DNA of 64,000 nucleotides from Flavobacterium sp. (GCA_020403245.1 JADBYA010000030.1:62001-126000), one strand, 5' to 3'; counted from the stretch's first letter, positions 44,054-54,016 are shown. Notes: generated by a model not told the origin, from the letters alone. Translations and numbers: made by a program.

Positions 44054-45790
44054 ATGAACAAAACAGTAAATATTAATATAGGTGGTTTATTCTTTCACAT
44101 AGATGAAGATGCGTACCAAAAGTTAACTCGCTATTTCGAAGCTATAAAACGTTCTCTTTCCAATTCCTCTGGACAAGACGAAATCATGAAAGATATTGAA
44201 ATGCGTGTGGCCGAATTGCTTACAGAAAAACAAAAAAGTGAGAAGCATGTAATCAATACTAAAGACGTTGACGATGTAATTGTGGTTATGGGTCAACCTG
44301 AAGATTATCGTATTGATGAAGACTCAGATGACAAACCTAAAGAACCATTTTATCCTTATACAAAATCTAGAAAACTGTATCGCGATAAAGACCGAGGAAC
44401 TATTGCTGGTGTTTGTACTGGTTTGGGTCACTATTTTGGGATTGATGCCGTATGGGTAAAAATCTTATTCTTGATTTTAGCATTTACAAGTTTTGGTGTT
44501 ATTGCCTATTTTGTACTTTGGATAGCCATGCCAAAAGCCGTAACAACCTCTGAAAAGTTGGAAATGACAGGTGAACCAGTAACGATTTCTAACATTGAAA
44601 AAAAAGTAAGAGAAGAATTTGATAGCGTTTCAAACAAACTAAATAACGTCAACTATGACAAAATGGGAAACGAAGTAAAGAATGGTGCTGAAAGAGTTGC
44701 TGGTGGAATTGGTGATGTTTTAACAAGTATTTTCAAAGTATTTGCAAAAATTTTAGGCACAATTATCATTATTTTCTCCTCGTTGTTATTACTTGTAATT
44801 TGCATTACTTCCATTATTTTAATTTTTTCTTCATCAATGCCTAACAATTTTATTCTGAACCACATCGATACACCAATTGGATTAGAAACACCTATCTGGG
44901 TTCAAGGAATATTGTTTCTTTTAGCAGCTGGAATTCCAATGTTTTTCTTCTTAATATTGGGTTTAAAACTATTAGTAACCAATTTGAAATCGATCGGAAA
45001 TATAGCTAAATACAGTTTATTGGCCATTTGGATCATTGCGGTAGGTATCTTAATTTCATTAGGAATAAATGAAGCTATACAAATTGCCTTTGATGGTAAA
45101 GAAGTTAAAAAAGAGGTAATCAACATTGCTCCAACAGATACCTTGAAAATCAAATTTAAAAACAACGATTTTTATTCAAAAGACAAGTATGACAAAATCG
45201 ATTTCAGACTAACTCTAGACGAGAATAACAAAGAAATCATCTATTCTAATAATGTTACAATAGAAATTATGCCAACAGAAGAAACTTTGCCTTATATCCA
45301 AATCGAAAGATTAACAGTTGGTAAATCGGCAAAAGATGCCAGAAATCGTGCAGAAAAAATTAGATACGGTTATAAGATTGAAGGAAATCAATTGATTTTA
45401 GACAATTATTTGTTGACTGATGCTGTTAACAAATATAGAGGCCAAAGAGTAGAACTGTTCTTGTATTTACCAAAAGGAACTTTGTTTAAAGCCGATGAAA
45501 ATGTACAAGACTACGACACAACAAATAATGATTTTTTCAATTTACACTTTAGTTCTAAAGACTATATTTATAAAGTAGAAAATTCAAAAGTTAAATGCTT
45601 GAATTGCCCAGCTGATGAAAACGAATTTAAAGATGTAGAAGACAGTACGACCGAAATTATAACAAATGAAAACGATAGCACTGATGTGGTAACCGTGAAA
45701 GTAAATGGTAAAACAGTCATTGAAACCAAATCAGAAAAAAAAGGAAGTTTAAAATTAAACAAAGATGGAATAATCATTAAAACAGAATAA
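44054..45790 (+). CDS. PspC-domain transmembrane protein
   Basis: A 578-residue protein. After a ~110-residue N-terminal cytoplasmic part (VNINIGGLFFHIDEDAYQKLTRY...), the PspC domain is at ~115-175: KLYRDKDRGTIAGVCTGLGHYFGIDAVWVKILFLILAF. Several TM helices lie between ~130 and 345, then a large extracytoplasmic domain rich in charged beta strands. PspC proteins detect envelope stress. It sits 5 bp after the PadR gene and 2 bp before the GIN lipoprotein. Confidence 0.93.
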   Translation: MNKTVNINIGGLFFHIDEDAYQKLTRYFEAIKRSLSNSSGQDEIMKDIEMRVAELLTEKQKSEKHVINTKDVDDVIVVMGQPEDYRIDEDSDDKPKEPFYPYTKSRKLYRDKDRGTIAGVCTGLGHYFGIDAVWVKILFLILAFTSFGVIAYFVLWIAMPKAVTTSEKLEMTGEPVTISNIEKKVREEFDSVSNKLNNVNYDKMGNEVKNGAERVAGGIGDVLTSIFKVFAKILGTIIIIFSSLLLLVICITSIILIFSSSMPNNFILNHIDTPIGLETPIWVQGILFLLAAGIPMFFFLILGLKLLVTNLKSIGNIAKYSLLAIWIIAVGILISLGINEAIQIAFDGKEVKKEVINIAPTDTLKIKFKNNDFYSKDKYDKIDFRLTLDENNKEIIYSNNVTIEIMPTEETLPYIQIERLTVGKSAKDARNRAEKIRYGYKIEGNQLILDNYLLTDAVNKYRGQRVELFLYLPKGTLFKADENVQDYDTTNNDFFNLHFSSKDYIYKVENSKVKCLNCPADENEFKDVEDSTTEIITNENDSTDVVTVKVNGKTVIETKSEKKGSLKLNKDGIIIKTE

Positions 45791-45792
45791 TC

Positions 45793-46533
45793 ATGATAAA
45801 GTACACTATAATTTGCACCAAAATTTTTGTAGCCGTTTTTGCTTCATTATTATTTAGCGCTTGTAACACTAATCTAAACTTAGGTGATGGTATAGATGGC
45901 AACGGGAATGTAACTACAAAAACCCGTAACGTTGAAAATAATTTTTCAAAGGTAGATGTTAGTAGAGGTTTAAATGTAACTATAGAACAAGCTACTACTT
46001 ATTTTGTTGAAGTTGAAGCAGATGAAAACTTGCAAGATCATATCACTACTCGAGTTGAAAACGGAACACTATTTATCACCTCTGATGAAAATATTGATGA
46101 AGCCAAAGCCAAAAACATTAGAGTAAAACTTCCCACATTAAAAGCTGTAAAATCTACAAGTGGTTCATCTATAAGTTCAAATGGAATACTTAAAGGAACT
46201 GAAATTTCTATAGAAACTACTAGCGGAAGCGAAACAAAACTCACTTTAGAATATGACAAAATCAGTTGCGAGGCAAGCAGTGGAAGTTCACTAACTATAA
46301 ATGGAAAAGCATTACGCCTAAAAACTGACTCATCTAGCGGAAGTTCTATTATAGCTAATGGATTATTAGCAAACGATGTAGAATCAGAATCAACAAGTGG
46401 AAGTTCAACGAATGTTCATCCATTGGTTAGCTTAAGAGCAAAAGCATCTAGCGGAAGTTCTATAGATTATAATTCTAGCCCTAAAACAGTTACTAAAGAA
46501 GAAAGCTCTGGCGGAAGCGTTTCAAAAGAATAA
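45793..46533 (+). CDS. GIN-domain (DUF2807) lipoprotein with SGSS ladder
   Basis: A 246-residue lipoprotein (lipobox FSAC, Cys24). The DUF2807 domain is a single-stranded beta-helix; here the element SGSS/SGGS recurs seven times at 18-21 residue spacing from about residue 120 to the end, giving a stack of Ser/Gly-rich turns. Such adhesin-like domains sit on the cell surface. It closes the PadR-PspC operon and is followed by a good terminator. Confidence 0.9.
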   Translation: MIKYTIICTKIFVAVFASLLFSACNTNLNLGDGIDGNGNVTTKTRNVENNFSKVDVSRGLNVTIEQATTYFVEVEADENLQDHITTRVENGTLFITSDENIDEAKAKNIRVKLPTLKAVKSTSGSSISSNGILKGTEISIETTSGSETKLTLEYDKISCEASSGSSLTINGKALRLKTDSSSGSSIIANGLLANDVESESTSGSSTNVHPLVSLRAKASSGSSIDYNSSPKTVTKEESSGGSVSKE

Positions 46534-46542
46534 GTTAATAAT

Positions 46543-46574
46543 ACATCTCAATGAAAATTGGGATGTTTTTTTTT
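46543..46574 (+). terminator. Intrinsic terminator after GIN lipoprotein
   Basis: ACATC(T)CAAT / ATTG(G)GATGT stem, GAAA loop, then eight or nine T's. Confidence 0.8.
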
Positions 46575-46647
46575 CTATTTTTGACACAAGAGACACGTTC
46601 ATACGACGATAAAAATGAACGATGTAAAACAATCATTATATAAATTT

Positions 46648-47487
46648 ATGAAAAAAATAATTACACTATCCCTACTTTTTATCTCAAGTATAACATTTGC
46701 ACAGAATAAAGAAAAAGTAAAAGGTTCTAAAATTGTTAAACTTGAACAAAAACAAGTCGAAAATTTCGAAAGTATAGAAGTAGAAGATAACCTAGATGTT
46801 TTTTTGGTTAAAGGAAAAGAATGTGGTCTTGAAATTGAAGCTGATGACAATTTAATCGAATTTATTGAATACAAACTTACTGGTAAAAATCTCAGAATAT
46901 CAACATCAAAAGACCTTTCAAGCTATAAAAAATTGAGTGTTCGTATAACTTACACTGATACTTTTAACTTGGTAATTGTAAAAGACGAAACCAATGTGAC
47001 TGCTTTATCAGATATAGTTTTGAATACTATCACCTTTAAATGTTATGATTATTCCAAATTGTTTTTGAATGCAAAAACAAAAGATTTTACCTTGATGGCT
47101 AATGATAAATCCAAAGTAGAATTAAACCTAAATTCAGATAAAACTGCTATTGACTTAAGTAAAAATGCATACGTAAAGGGATTAATTTCATCTATTGACA
47201 TGCGATTTGATATGTATCAAAAATCATCAGCCGAGATAGAAGGTGAGGTGGTTAATTTAAAAGTACGCCAAGATAATAATTCAGAATTTATGGGAAAAAA
47301 ATTGATAACTAAAAATGCAATATTAGAAACTAATAATGATTCTAAGAACACCATAAATGTTAATAACATCCTAACCTTAAACGCATCGGGAACCAGTGAA
47401 ATAAAGCTTTTTGGCGAACCAACTAAGATAGAAATTATTCGATTTATTGAAAATGCATCACTATTTAAAAAACAATTAGTTAAATAG
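46648..47487 (+). CDS. GIN-domain (DUF2807) exported protein
   Basis: A 279-residue exported protein from ATG 46648 (MKKIITLSLLFISSITFAQ, signal peptide); an in-frame ATG 33 bases earlier would only lengthen the leader. The DUF2807 core starts KLEQKQVENFESIEVEDNLDVFLV, with repeated beta turns ADDNLIEFIEYKL... and NNDSKNTINVNNILTLNASGTSEIKLFGEP. It lacks the SGSS repeats of its neighbour. It is behind a terminator and is probably a separate unit. Confidence 0.86.
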   Translation: MKKIITLSLLFISSITFAQNKEKVKGSKIVKLEQKQVENFESIEVEDNLDVFLVKGKECGLEIEADDNLIEFIEYKLTGKNLRISTSKDLSSYKKLSVRITYTDTFNLVIVKDETNVTALSDIVLNTITFKCYDYSKLFLNAKTKDFTLMANDKSKVELNLNSDKTAIDLSKNAYVKGLISSIDMRFDMYQKSSAEIEGEVVNLKVRQDNNSEFMGKKLITKNAILETNNDSKNTINVNNILTLNASGTSEIKLFGEPTKIEIIRFIENASLFKKQLVK

Positions 47488-47578
47488 TTTTCTTCCACAA
47501 AGGTTATTTTATAAGTATTTTTTTGGTATAGCATATTATTTTAGCAGACAAACTTTCCTTTTTATTTATAAATTTCAA

Positions 47579-48169
47579 TTACTTCAACTGACTTAAGGTT
47601 TCTGTAGCTATAGTATCTGAAGGACTAATAATTAAAACATTATTATAAAAGGTTTTAGCATCATTTAATTTGCCTAAACTTAATTTTGTTCCAGCCATTA
47701 ACAAATTGGCTGAATAATCAAAGGGATATAAATTAACAACTTTTGTAATCAATGTTTCCGCCTGTGTGTATTGCTTTTGGTTATATTTTGATAATGCTAA
47801 GTTATAACCAGCAGTATAATTAGTTGGATCAATTGTTAAAATTTTAGAATAATTGTCATCCAATTCTTTCCAGTTTTGATTGGCATAATAAACGTTTGCA
47901 AGGCCTAAATGGGCTTCAATACTTTTTCCATTTAATGAAATGGCCTGTTTATAAGCATCTATTGCAGATTTATAATTCTTTGCTGTAAAATACAAATAAC
48001 CTAATCTTGCTGCACCAAAATAATTAGAAGATTCAGATTTTATGGCATTTATAGCACCATCATAATCTAATTTGTATTCTAACTCATAACTCTTAGCAAA
48101 ATTTGCTTTGTTTTGTGAAAATACATTCACAGAAATAAAAATAATTAATGTTAAAAAAATACTCTTCAT
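47579..48169 (-). CDS. Exported tetratricopeptide-repeat protein
   Basis: A 196-residue protein with signal peptide (MKSIFLTLIIFISVNVFSQ). It contains about four TPR helix pairs: YEGAINAIKSE-type, LGYLYFTAKNYKSAIDAYKQAISLNGKSIEAHLGLANVYY, KELDDNYSKILTIDPTNYTAGYNLALSKYN, AETLITKVVNLYPFDYSANLLMAGTKL. It is the last gene of the AT-rich envelope cluster, 11 bp downstream of the TPR/barrel gene, and would supply a protein-protein scaffold in the periplasm. Confidence 0.85.
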   Translation of the reverse strand: MKSIFLTLIIFISVNVFSQNKANFAKSYELEYKLDYDGAINAIKSESSNYFGAARLGYLYFTAKNYKSAIDAYKQAISLNGKSIEAHLGLANVYYANQNWKELDDNYSKILTIDPTNYTAGYNLALSKYNQKQYTQAETLITKVVNLYPFDYSANLLMAGTKLSLGKLNDAKTFYNNVLIISPSDTIATETLSQLK

Positions 48170-48180
48170 AAGGATACTAA

Positions 48181-49422
48181 TTAAAATTTATAGATTAATG
48201 TTAAAAAATAATTGTTATAATTAAATGATAGATTGTCATAAGTTCTAATATTTTGTTCTTTTTGTGCTGTTATATAGAGATTAAAATTAGAATTAATTTG
48301 ATAACCAAGCGTACTTGATAAGTTATATTTAATTTCGCCAGGAAAGTTATAAAAATATTTAGCATGATATAATGAAAATAAGTTGTTGTCTTTTTTTAAA
48401 TAATCAAAGCCTAAAATAAATTTCTTATAGTAAAAAGTTGTATTTATTGCAATGGCTTGACCTTTAATATCTTCTGAAGTTTCATCCTCACTATTTTCGT
48501 CTTTTGATATAGTTCTATTATTCTGATTAATTTGATAAAAACTCGGTGAAATTGTCCAATAGAGATTTTGAGACAATTTTAATTTATAATGCAAGCCTAA
48601 ACCATATTGAAAAGCTTTTTGTGTAATACTTTGATCAAAAGTATAATTAATTTCATTCTTGCCAAAGATATAGCCAATATTAGGACTAATCGTAAAATTT
48701 CTAATTCTTTTGCTTATGCTTAATGAACCATTATAAAAATTTGACTTTCCTTCATAATTAGTGTTATCAGAAATACCATTATAAGTAGCTTGTGTAAAAT
48801 GTATAGCAGGATTGATTTGAAAATAGTTTTTTATATTTATAAATGCACCTAAATGTGCTTCCTGTTGTTTTAAATCACCTTGATTTATTTTTTGGGATAT
48901 ATAATTTCCTCCAATATCTAAAGTTGTTTGAGAAGTTAAATTTAATCCCATCATCAATGAGCCATAATTCAAATTACCACCTAAATTTTTATCTTCAATT
49001 ACTTTTATACCTCCTTCTAATGCCAAATAATTCATAGTTTTTTGCGGAAAATGGATATTTGTGTAATTTAGATTAGCTGTGCTAAGTTTTTTTCTAAGAA
49101 AGTTGGCTTCTTGCACATATCCCTGTAAATAAAGCGTAAAAAAATATTCTAAATCTATTTCACGGTTTTTATTTATTTGATAAGATTGTTTAAAATATTT
49201 TTCGGCTTTTTTTAAGTCGTTTTTACTATAATATAATTTACCTAAAGTGCTAAATAAATCAGCATTATTTGAAGCTAAAATTCTATATTCTAGTTTTTCT
49301 AATTGTTCCCAATTTTGCTGATTGGTATAAAAATTTGCTAAAAAAACTAAATTCTCTTCTGTTTTTTGTGACCAACCTAATTGAAAAAGAAAAATTAAGC
49401 AATAGCCGAAATTTTTAAACAT
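48181..49422 (-). CDS. TPR plus outer-membrane beta-barrel protein (YaiO-like)
   Basis: A 413-residue protein with signal peptide (MFKNFGYCLIFLFQLGWSQ). Residues ~25-115 are two TPR-like repeats (LFSTLGKLYYSKNDLKKAEKYFKQSYQINK). Residues ~130-413 are alternating aromatic beta-strands ending in YKF, the outer-membrane barrel signal, resembling the YaiO-type barrels. Its start overlaps the end of the M23 fusion gene by 28 bp, so it is coupled. It probably forms the outer-membrane component of the system. Confidence 0.8.
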   Translation of the reverse strand: MFKNFGYCLIFLFQLGWSQKTEENLVFLANFYTNQQNWEQLEKLEYRILASNNADLFSTLGKLYYSKNDLKKAEKYFKQSYQINKNREIDLEYFFTLYLQGYVQEANFLRKKLSTANLNYTNIHFPQKTMNYLALEGGIKVIEDKNLGGNLNYGSLMMGLNLTSQTTLDIGGNYISQKINQGDLKQQEAHLGAFINIKNYFQINPAIHFTQATYNGISDNTNYEGKSNFYNGSLSISKRIRNFTISPNIGYIFGKNEINYTFDQSITQKAFQYGLGLHYKLKLSQNLYWTISPSFYQINQNNRTISKDENSEDETSEDIKGQAIAINTTFYYKKFILGFDYLKKDNNLFSLYHAKYFYNFPGEIKYNLSSTLGYQINSNFNLYITAQKEQNIRTYDNLSFNYNNYFLTLIYKF

Positions 49423-51590
49423 GATAAGTTGATGTTTTGATTGTTTTTTTGGATGTTTAAAGACTGTATAGTATCATTAAAAATGATTGTTTTTGATTGA
49501 AAATATTTTCTTTTATAATTGAAAAATGATGAAATTATTTTAGAATGTAAAACAATTTGACTCGGATTTTGTTCGTTGTCAATCTCTTTAATTTCATTAT
49601 GATATTTTGCTTTTACGATTTGGATAAATGGTGCAAAACAATCAAAAAACCATTGTAAATATTTTGGAATAACAAAATTTGGAATAATCCAATCACTTAC
49701 TTCTACTGATTTATAAACTCCAAGCAAAACTTTTTGATGTGCTAAATAAAATTGAAATAACTCAGTATTTTTTGAACCAAAATAATCATAGAAATAAAAT
49801 AAAATACCATCATTTTTAAAATAAGCTATAGCTTGAGTGCTTTCGTCTAAAATGTAAGATTTATTATAAGCATCAATACCAAAAAACCATTTTTTATAAT
49901 AGATTTTTTTGTTTTTTTCTACTTTCCATTCAATCTGGTGATTAGGTAAAAATTTAAAAGCATTTTTCAATAAATTATTAGGCAAAATATTTTTTACAAC
50001 CTCATTCTTTTTTGGATAATCAAATGAATGAAACTTTTGACCATTTTCGTTTTTTGTTAAATAATAAGCAAAAGGATATTTTATCGTTTTAGCACCAATT
50101 TCGGGTGAAGTTTGAAATTGTAAATGGATATGTGGCTCAGGTGATCTACCACTATTGCCACATAATCCTATAATTTGACCCGCATAAACATAATCATCTA
50201 GCTTTACTTTTAGACTTCCATTTAATAAATGAGATATTTTAAGATAAAAATTATCTGATATTTTAATCACAACGCTATTTCCCCAATTGTTTAAAGTATT
50301 AATTTCCCCTATAGGATTGTCAATAATGTTTTCTAAAATGTTTACCACATATCCTGAAACAGGGGCAATCACTGGTGCCTCATAAGCAAAATAATCTTTT
50401 AGAAATGCACCATGATTTTTATATGTTTTATTATTGTTATCTACAATATCAAAATCAAAAGCATGTTTCCAATCGCCAAGATGTGTTACTTTTCCATCTA
50501 TGCCTTGACTCATTCGCCATTCACCCATAATAGGTAGATACACATGAAAAAACGTATTAGCTTTAAATCTTAATTTAGAATAAAAATTTTTATATAAATT
50601 ATCTTCAGGACTACCTTGTTGAAAAGCAACTAATTCAATGCTATTGGTCTTTTCTCTATATTTTAATACCGTTAAAAATAGCAAAACAACTAATACAAAA
50701 GGTAATGAATACAAGGGTGAATTAACTTTAATAAATAATGGATTCAAAGCACCAACTAACAAACATGAAAAAGAAACTGTAAAAAATTGCAGTAAAAAAA
50801 CTTTAGTAGAAGGAATAATAAAAAAACCGCCAAGTGCTAATGCAACTAAAATAAAATTAAATCCTATAGTTTGAAAAACAAGCTCTTTAAAATCGCCTAA
50901 AAAATTCAAATAGAAAATTACACCTATACTAAATCCTAGAAGAACTAATAAAAAATTAATTCTTGAATAAAAAAAGATAATGACTAAAATACAAAATCCT
51001 ATAAATTGACTTGGTATAAAAAAAATTGCAGCCAATGAACTTAAAAGAATTTTAAAATAATCAAAAAAGACATTAGAAGTATTAATCCTAAAATAATTTA
51101 TAAAATCTTTTAATAAAAAAAAATCCTCACTTATATTAGTTGTTATATTTAAATGAACATAAGATTGTTGATTAATACTTAAAATATACATACAAATCAA
51201 AAATGGTAATACCAAAAAAGGTAAGCCTTTTTTACTAAAATAATAAAAAAGCCATACACTTAAAAATAAAGAAAGCGTAGTAAATAATAACAACAGCATT
51301 AAAAAGTCAAAACTCCATGAAAATCTTGAAGATAAACCCAAAGCAACTAAGACTGTATTAAAAGTAAAAGTACCTGTTTGAGCAAGTTGATTATCAAAAT
51401 TAAAAAGTTTTGAAAGGGATAAAGCAATGAAAAGACTTGATAATACAACAAATGCTTTGATAGGAAAAGTAGCAATTAACAAAAACAAACAAAATCCCAC
51501 CCATTTTTTATTGGCAAAAATAATGTTGGAAAAACTTAAAAGTATTCCTTCAATATAATAGATAAGATTTTGCTTAATTAATTTATTCAT
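49395..51590 (-). CDS. Urea-transporter-like membrane domain fused to M23 peptidase domain
   Basis: A 731-residue protein. Residues ~15-312 are about ten hydrophobic segments with urea-transporter (PF03253) marks in both inverted halves: FTFNTVLVALGLSS (75-88), IGFNFILVALALGGFF (242-257) and SPLYSLPFVLVVLLFL (291-306). Residues ~345-510 are an M23/lysostaphin-like domain: WKHAFDFD (His376), SHL (His454) and PHIHLQ (His487/489), the zinc ligands, with GNSGR between. A ~220-residue C-terminal part is novel. It is 8 bp overlapped by the PLP gene. Fusion of a channel and wall peptidase is unusual; whether urea or an amino acid or peptide moves through it is unknown. Confidence 0.8.
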   Translation of the reverse strand: MNKLIKQNLIYYIEGILLSFSNIIFANKKWVGFCLFLLIATFPIKAFVVLSSLFIALSLSKLFNFDNQLAQTGTFTFNTVLVALGLSSRFSWSFDFLMLLLLFTTLSLFLSVWLFYYFSKKGLPFLVLPFLICMYILSINQQSYVHLNITTNISEDFFLLKDFINYFRINTSNVFFDYFKILLSSLAAIFFIPSQFIGFCILVIIFFYSRINFLLVLLGFSIGVIFYLNFLGDFKELVFQTIGFNFILVALALGGFFIIPSTKVFLLQFFTVSFSCLLVGALNPLFIKVNSPLYSLPFVLVVLLFLTVLKYREKTNSIELVAFQQGSPEDNLYKNFYSKLRFKANTFFHVYLPIMGEWRMSQGIDGKVTHLGDWKHAFDFDIVDNNNKTYKNHGAFLKDYFAYEAPVIAPVSGYVVNILENIIDNPIGEINTLNNWGNSVVIKISDNFYLKISHLLNGSLKVKLDDYVYAGQIIGLCGNSGRSPEPHIHLQFQTSPEIGAKTIKYPFAYYLTKNENGQKFHSFDYPKKNEVVKNILPNNLLKNAFKFLPNHQIEWKVEKNKKIYYKKWFFGIDAYNKSYILDESTQAIAYFKNDGILFYFYDYFGSKNTELFQFYLAHQKVLLGVYKSVEVSDWIIPNFVIPKYLQWFFDCFAPFIQIVKAKYHNEIKEIDNEQNPSQIVLHSKIISSFFNYKRKYFQSKTIIFNDTIQSLNIQKNNQNINLSCLKISAIA

Positions 51591-52944
51591 TTTCTATACT
51601 TTGCAAATGGGCTGGTTTTTTTTCATTTTGTTCTAAAATAGCTAAATCATCACTTGATTTAATCACATGAGTTTGACCTCTAGTATCAATTAAAACAACA
51701 TTAGGTCTCAAGGCTATAAACTGCATACTTTGGGTTATACAATAGGCTCCTACATAATGAACTACAACTTGGTCGCTCTTATTTAACGGTGGTAAGTTGA
51801 TGTTTTCTCTTACCACATCTATGTTCATACACAAAGGGCCATATAGCACTGTGTCTTCTGTATGATAACCAAATGGTTGAGCTGGTGTAATTTTATGATC
51901 ATACCAAAAAGATGTAAACATTAAATTTACCCCAAAGTCCATTATAGTAGCTTTTCTTCCATCACTCAAGCGTTTATTAGCAATGACACTCCCCAAAAGA
52001 AATCCTGCGTCATCAATCAATGCTCTGCCTGTTTCAAGATATAAAAATGGTAATTCGTCATAAGGAAAGCCCATGTTTAATAAAGTATTACAAATAGCAT
52101 CTGCAAATTCTGATATTTCTGGAATATAGTCAGCAGCTACTTGATAGCTTCCTTTTAAAGTGTTTTTAGACGGAAAACCTCCTCCTAAATCAAGATATTC
52201 TATTCTTTTATTGAATTTTTGTTTTATTCCTAATGCTAAATCTGATAGTTTAGAGGCTGCAATAGCATAAGCATTGGTACTTAGCATATAGGTGCCTATA
52301 TGACAATGTAAACCTACTAAATTCAATTTGTCTGAAATGATAATTTTTGTGATAGCTTCCCATGCTTGACCACTTTCATAATTAAATCCAAATCTATCCC
52401 AAATAGGATAAATGCCAGTATCCATATTAACTCTAATGGCTACTCTAGGCTTTTTCTTCAAATTTTCGGCTATACGAGTTAATAGATACAACTCATCAAA
52501 ATGATCGATATGAATTAAACTATCATTTTTAACAGCGGTGGTTAAATCATCTTCTGTTTTTTCTGGACCATTAAAAATAATTTTATTACCAGGCACACCA
52601 TTATTAATAGCCTTGTCATATTCAAATCTCGAAACAACTTCTGCCCAAGAACCTTCTTGATGATAAATATTACAAACTGCATTCAAATAACAAGTTTTAT
52701 AACTCCAAGCAAACTGCACTTTTGGATATCTTGTTTCAAAAGCCCTTTTGGCATCTTGATAGTTATCTCTTATTTTCTTTTCAGAATAAACAAAAGTAGG
52801 AGAGCCATAGTCTTTGATAATGTCTCTTACAGCTACACCGTCTATGTGTGTTAATGCGTTGTATTCAGTTTTTGTGCCAAATTTATTCATTAATCCTGTG
52901 TTTAATGATTTGATAATTGGTCTTTCGTATTTTAATTTTTCCAT
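51583..52944 (-). CDS. PLP-dependent decarboxylase-fold enzyme (diaminopimelate/ornithine decarboxylase family)
   Basis: A 453-residue alanine-racemase-fold type III PLP enzyme. WSYKTCYL puts the PLP lysine at about 83; HCHIGTYM, EYLDLGGGFPS, LETGRAL (where a usual EPGR is ETGR), GPLCMNID (active-site Cys) and YVGAYCIT follow in family order. Typical DapDC enzymes make lysine; here the ETGR change and the partner genes suggest another amino acid substrate. It lies between ATP-grasp and the M23 fusion in a tight operon. Decarboxylase versus racemase is undecided. Confidence 0.85.
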   Translation of the reverse strand: MEKLKYERPIIKSLNTGLMNKFGTKTEYNALTHIDGVAVRDIIKDYGSPTFVYSEKKIRDNYQDAKRAFETRYPKVQFAWSYKTCYLNAVCNIYHQEGSWAEVVSRFEYDKAINNGVPGNKIIFNGPEKTEDDLTTAVKNDSLIHIDHFDELYLLTRIAENLKKKPRVAIRVNMDTGIYPIWDRFGFNYESGQAWEAITKIIISDKLNLVGLHCHIGTYMLSTNAYAIAASKLSDLALGIKQKFNKRIEYLDLGGGFPSKNTLKGSYQVAADYIPEISEFADAICNTLLNMGFPYDELPFLYLETGRALIDDAGFLLGSVIANKRLSDGRKATIMDFGVNLMFTSFWYDHKITPAQPFGYHTEDTVLYGPLCMNIDVVRENINLPPLNKSDQVVVHYVGAYCITQSMQFIALRPNVVLIDTRGQTHVIKSSDDLAILEQNEKKPAHLQSIENE

Positions 52945-52954
52945 GATTTATAAT

Positions 52955-54016
52955 TTAAAATTCGCCTAATGTACTAATTGTTTCAAAAGATTTTATATTT
53001 ACTATTTGGTCATAAGAATATCTAATAAACATTTGACCTACTTCATATTCTTCATAATATTTACATTTGCCAGTAAGGGCTAAATTGACTACAGATTCTA
53101 CTTGATTTTGACCACATCCTGTTGTTAAATAACACCATGCAGGAAATCTAGGATTTATTTCTATTAGATGGTAAACTGGTTTTTCATCTTGATATTTTTT
53201 GATAAACTCCAATTCAAATGGACCACGCCACTTGGTGTTTTTAACCATTTTTTTTGTTATTTTTATTAATTCTTGATCATCTAAAGACACACCTGCCCAA
53301 GCTTTGCCTTTATCAGTTATATACAATTTTCGCATGGGTACAGCACCAATTAATTTGCCTTTGCCATCACCTACGCCGCAAACATTTACTTCAGAACCAT
53401 GAACAAATTCTTGTAAAATGATAGGCAAACCCCATTGACTACTGATTTTGTTAAAATATTGAATAGCTTGATCAATATTATAGGCTACTTTGGCATCATA
53501 AAATTTACCTTTTATTGCTAATGGAAAACCTAATTTTTCTGATTCAGTTGCAATTTCAGCAACTTTAACAATATTTGCAGATTTTGGCACATTGATTTCA
53601 TTTTTTATACCATATTCATACAAACTTGTTTTTTGTCTGGCATTAAATTGATCCATGGTTGGCAAAACCATTTTTATATCATAAGTTTTTGAAATATAGT
53701 CTTCTAGTTTGATAAAGTTGAATAATTCTGCATCAAAGTTTGGAAACAGAAACTGAATGTTTTCAATATCATTAATATAAGCTAACCTTTCTAACAATAT
53801 GTCTTGCCCTGCTGAAGGTAATGGAATTTGATAAGTCTTATCTACATATTCTTTTAAATAAATTAATGGTTCTAAAGTTTCATAACTTAATCCTATAATT
53901 CTTACGTCAAATGATTTAGCTTCTTTTAAACTTCTAATCACTGCAAAGCCTGGACCTGGTGAATCAATGGCATTTAAACCAGTTACAGCTATCGTATAAA
54001 TTGGTTTAGTTTTCAT
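52955..54016 (-). CDS. ATP-grasp ligase, carbamoyl-phosphate-synthase-like
   Basis: A 353-residue ATP-grasp protein. FPLAIKGKFYDAKVAY is the ATP-binding lysine region, LQEFVHGSEVNVCGVGDGKGKLIGA is the adenine/hinge area, and FELEFIKK...HLIEINPRFPAWCY gives the Mg2+-binding Glu-x-Asn-Pro-Arg. Such enzymes join a carboxylate to an amine via an acyl phosphate. Its start overlaps the stop of the PqqD-like gene (TAATG), so translation is coupled. The substrate is unknown; the PLP enzyme next to it suggests an amino acid. Confidence 0.87.
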   Translation of the reverse strand: MKTKPIYTIAVTGLNAIDSPGPGFAVIRSLKEAKSFDVRIIGLSYETLEPLIYLKEYVDKTYQIPLPSAGQDILLERLAYINDIENIQFLFPNFDAELFNFIKLEDYISKTYDIKMVLPTMDQFNARQKTSLYEYGIKNEINVPKSANIVKVAEIATESEKLGFPLAIKGKFYDAKVAYNIDQAIQYFNKISSQWGLPIILQEFVHGSEVNVCGVGDGKGKLIGAVPMRKLYITDKGKAWAGVSLDDQELIKITKKMVKNTKWRGPFELEFIKKYQDEKPVYHLIEINPRFPAWCYLTTGCGQNQVESVVNLALTGKCKYYEEYEVGQMFIRYSYDQIVNIKSFETISTLGEF

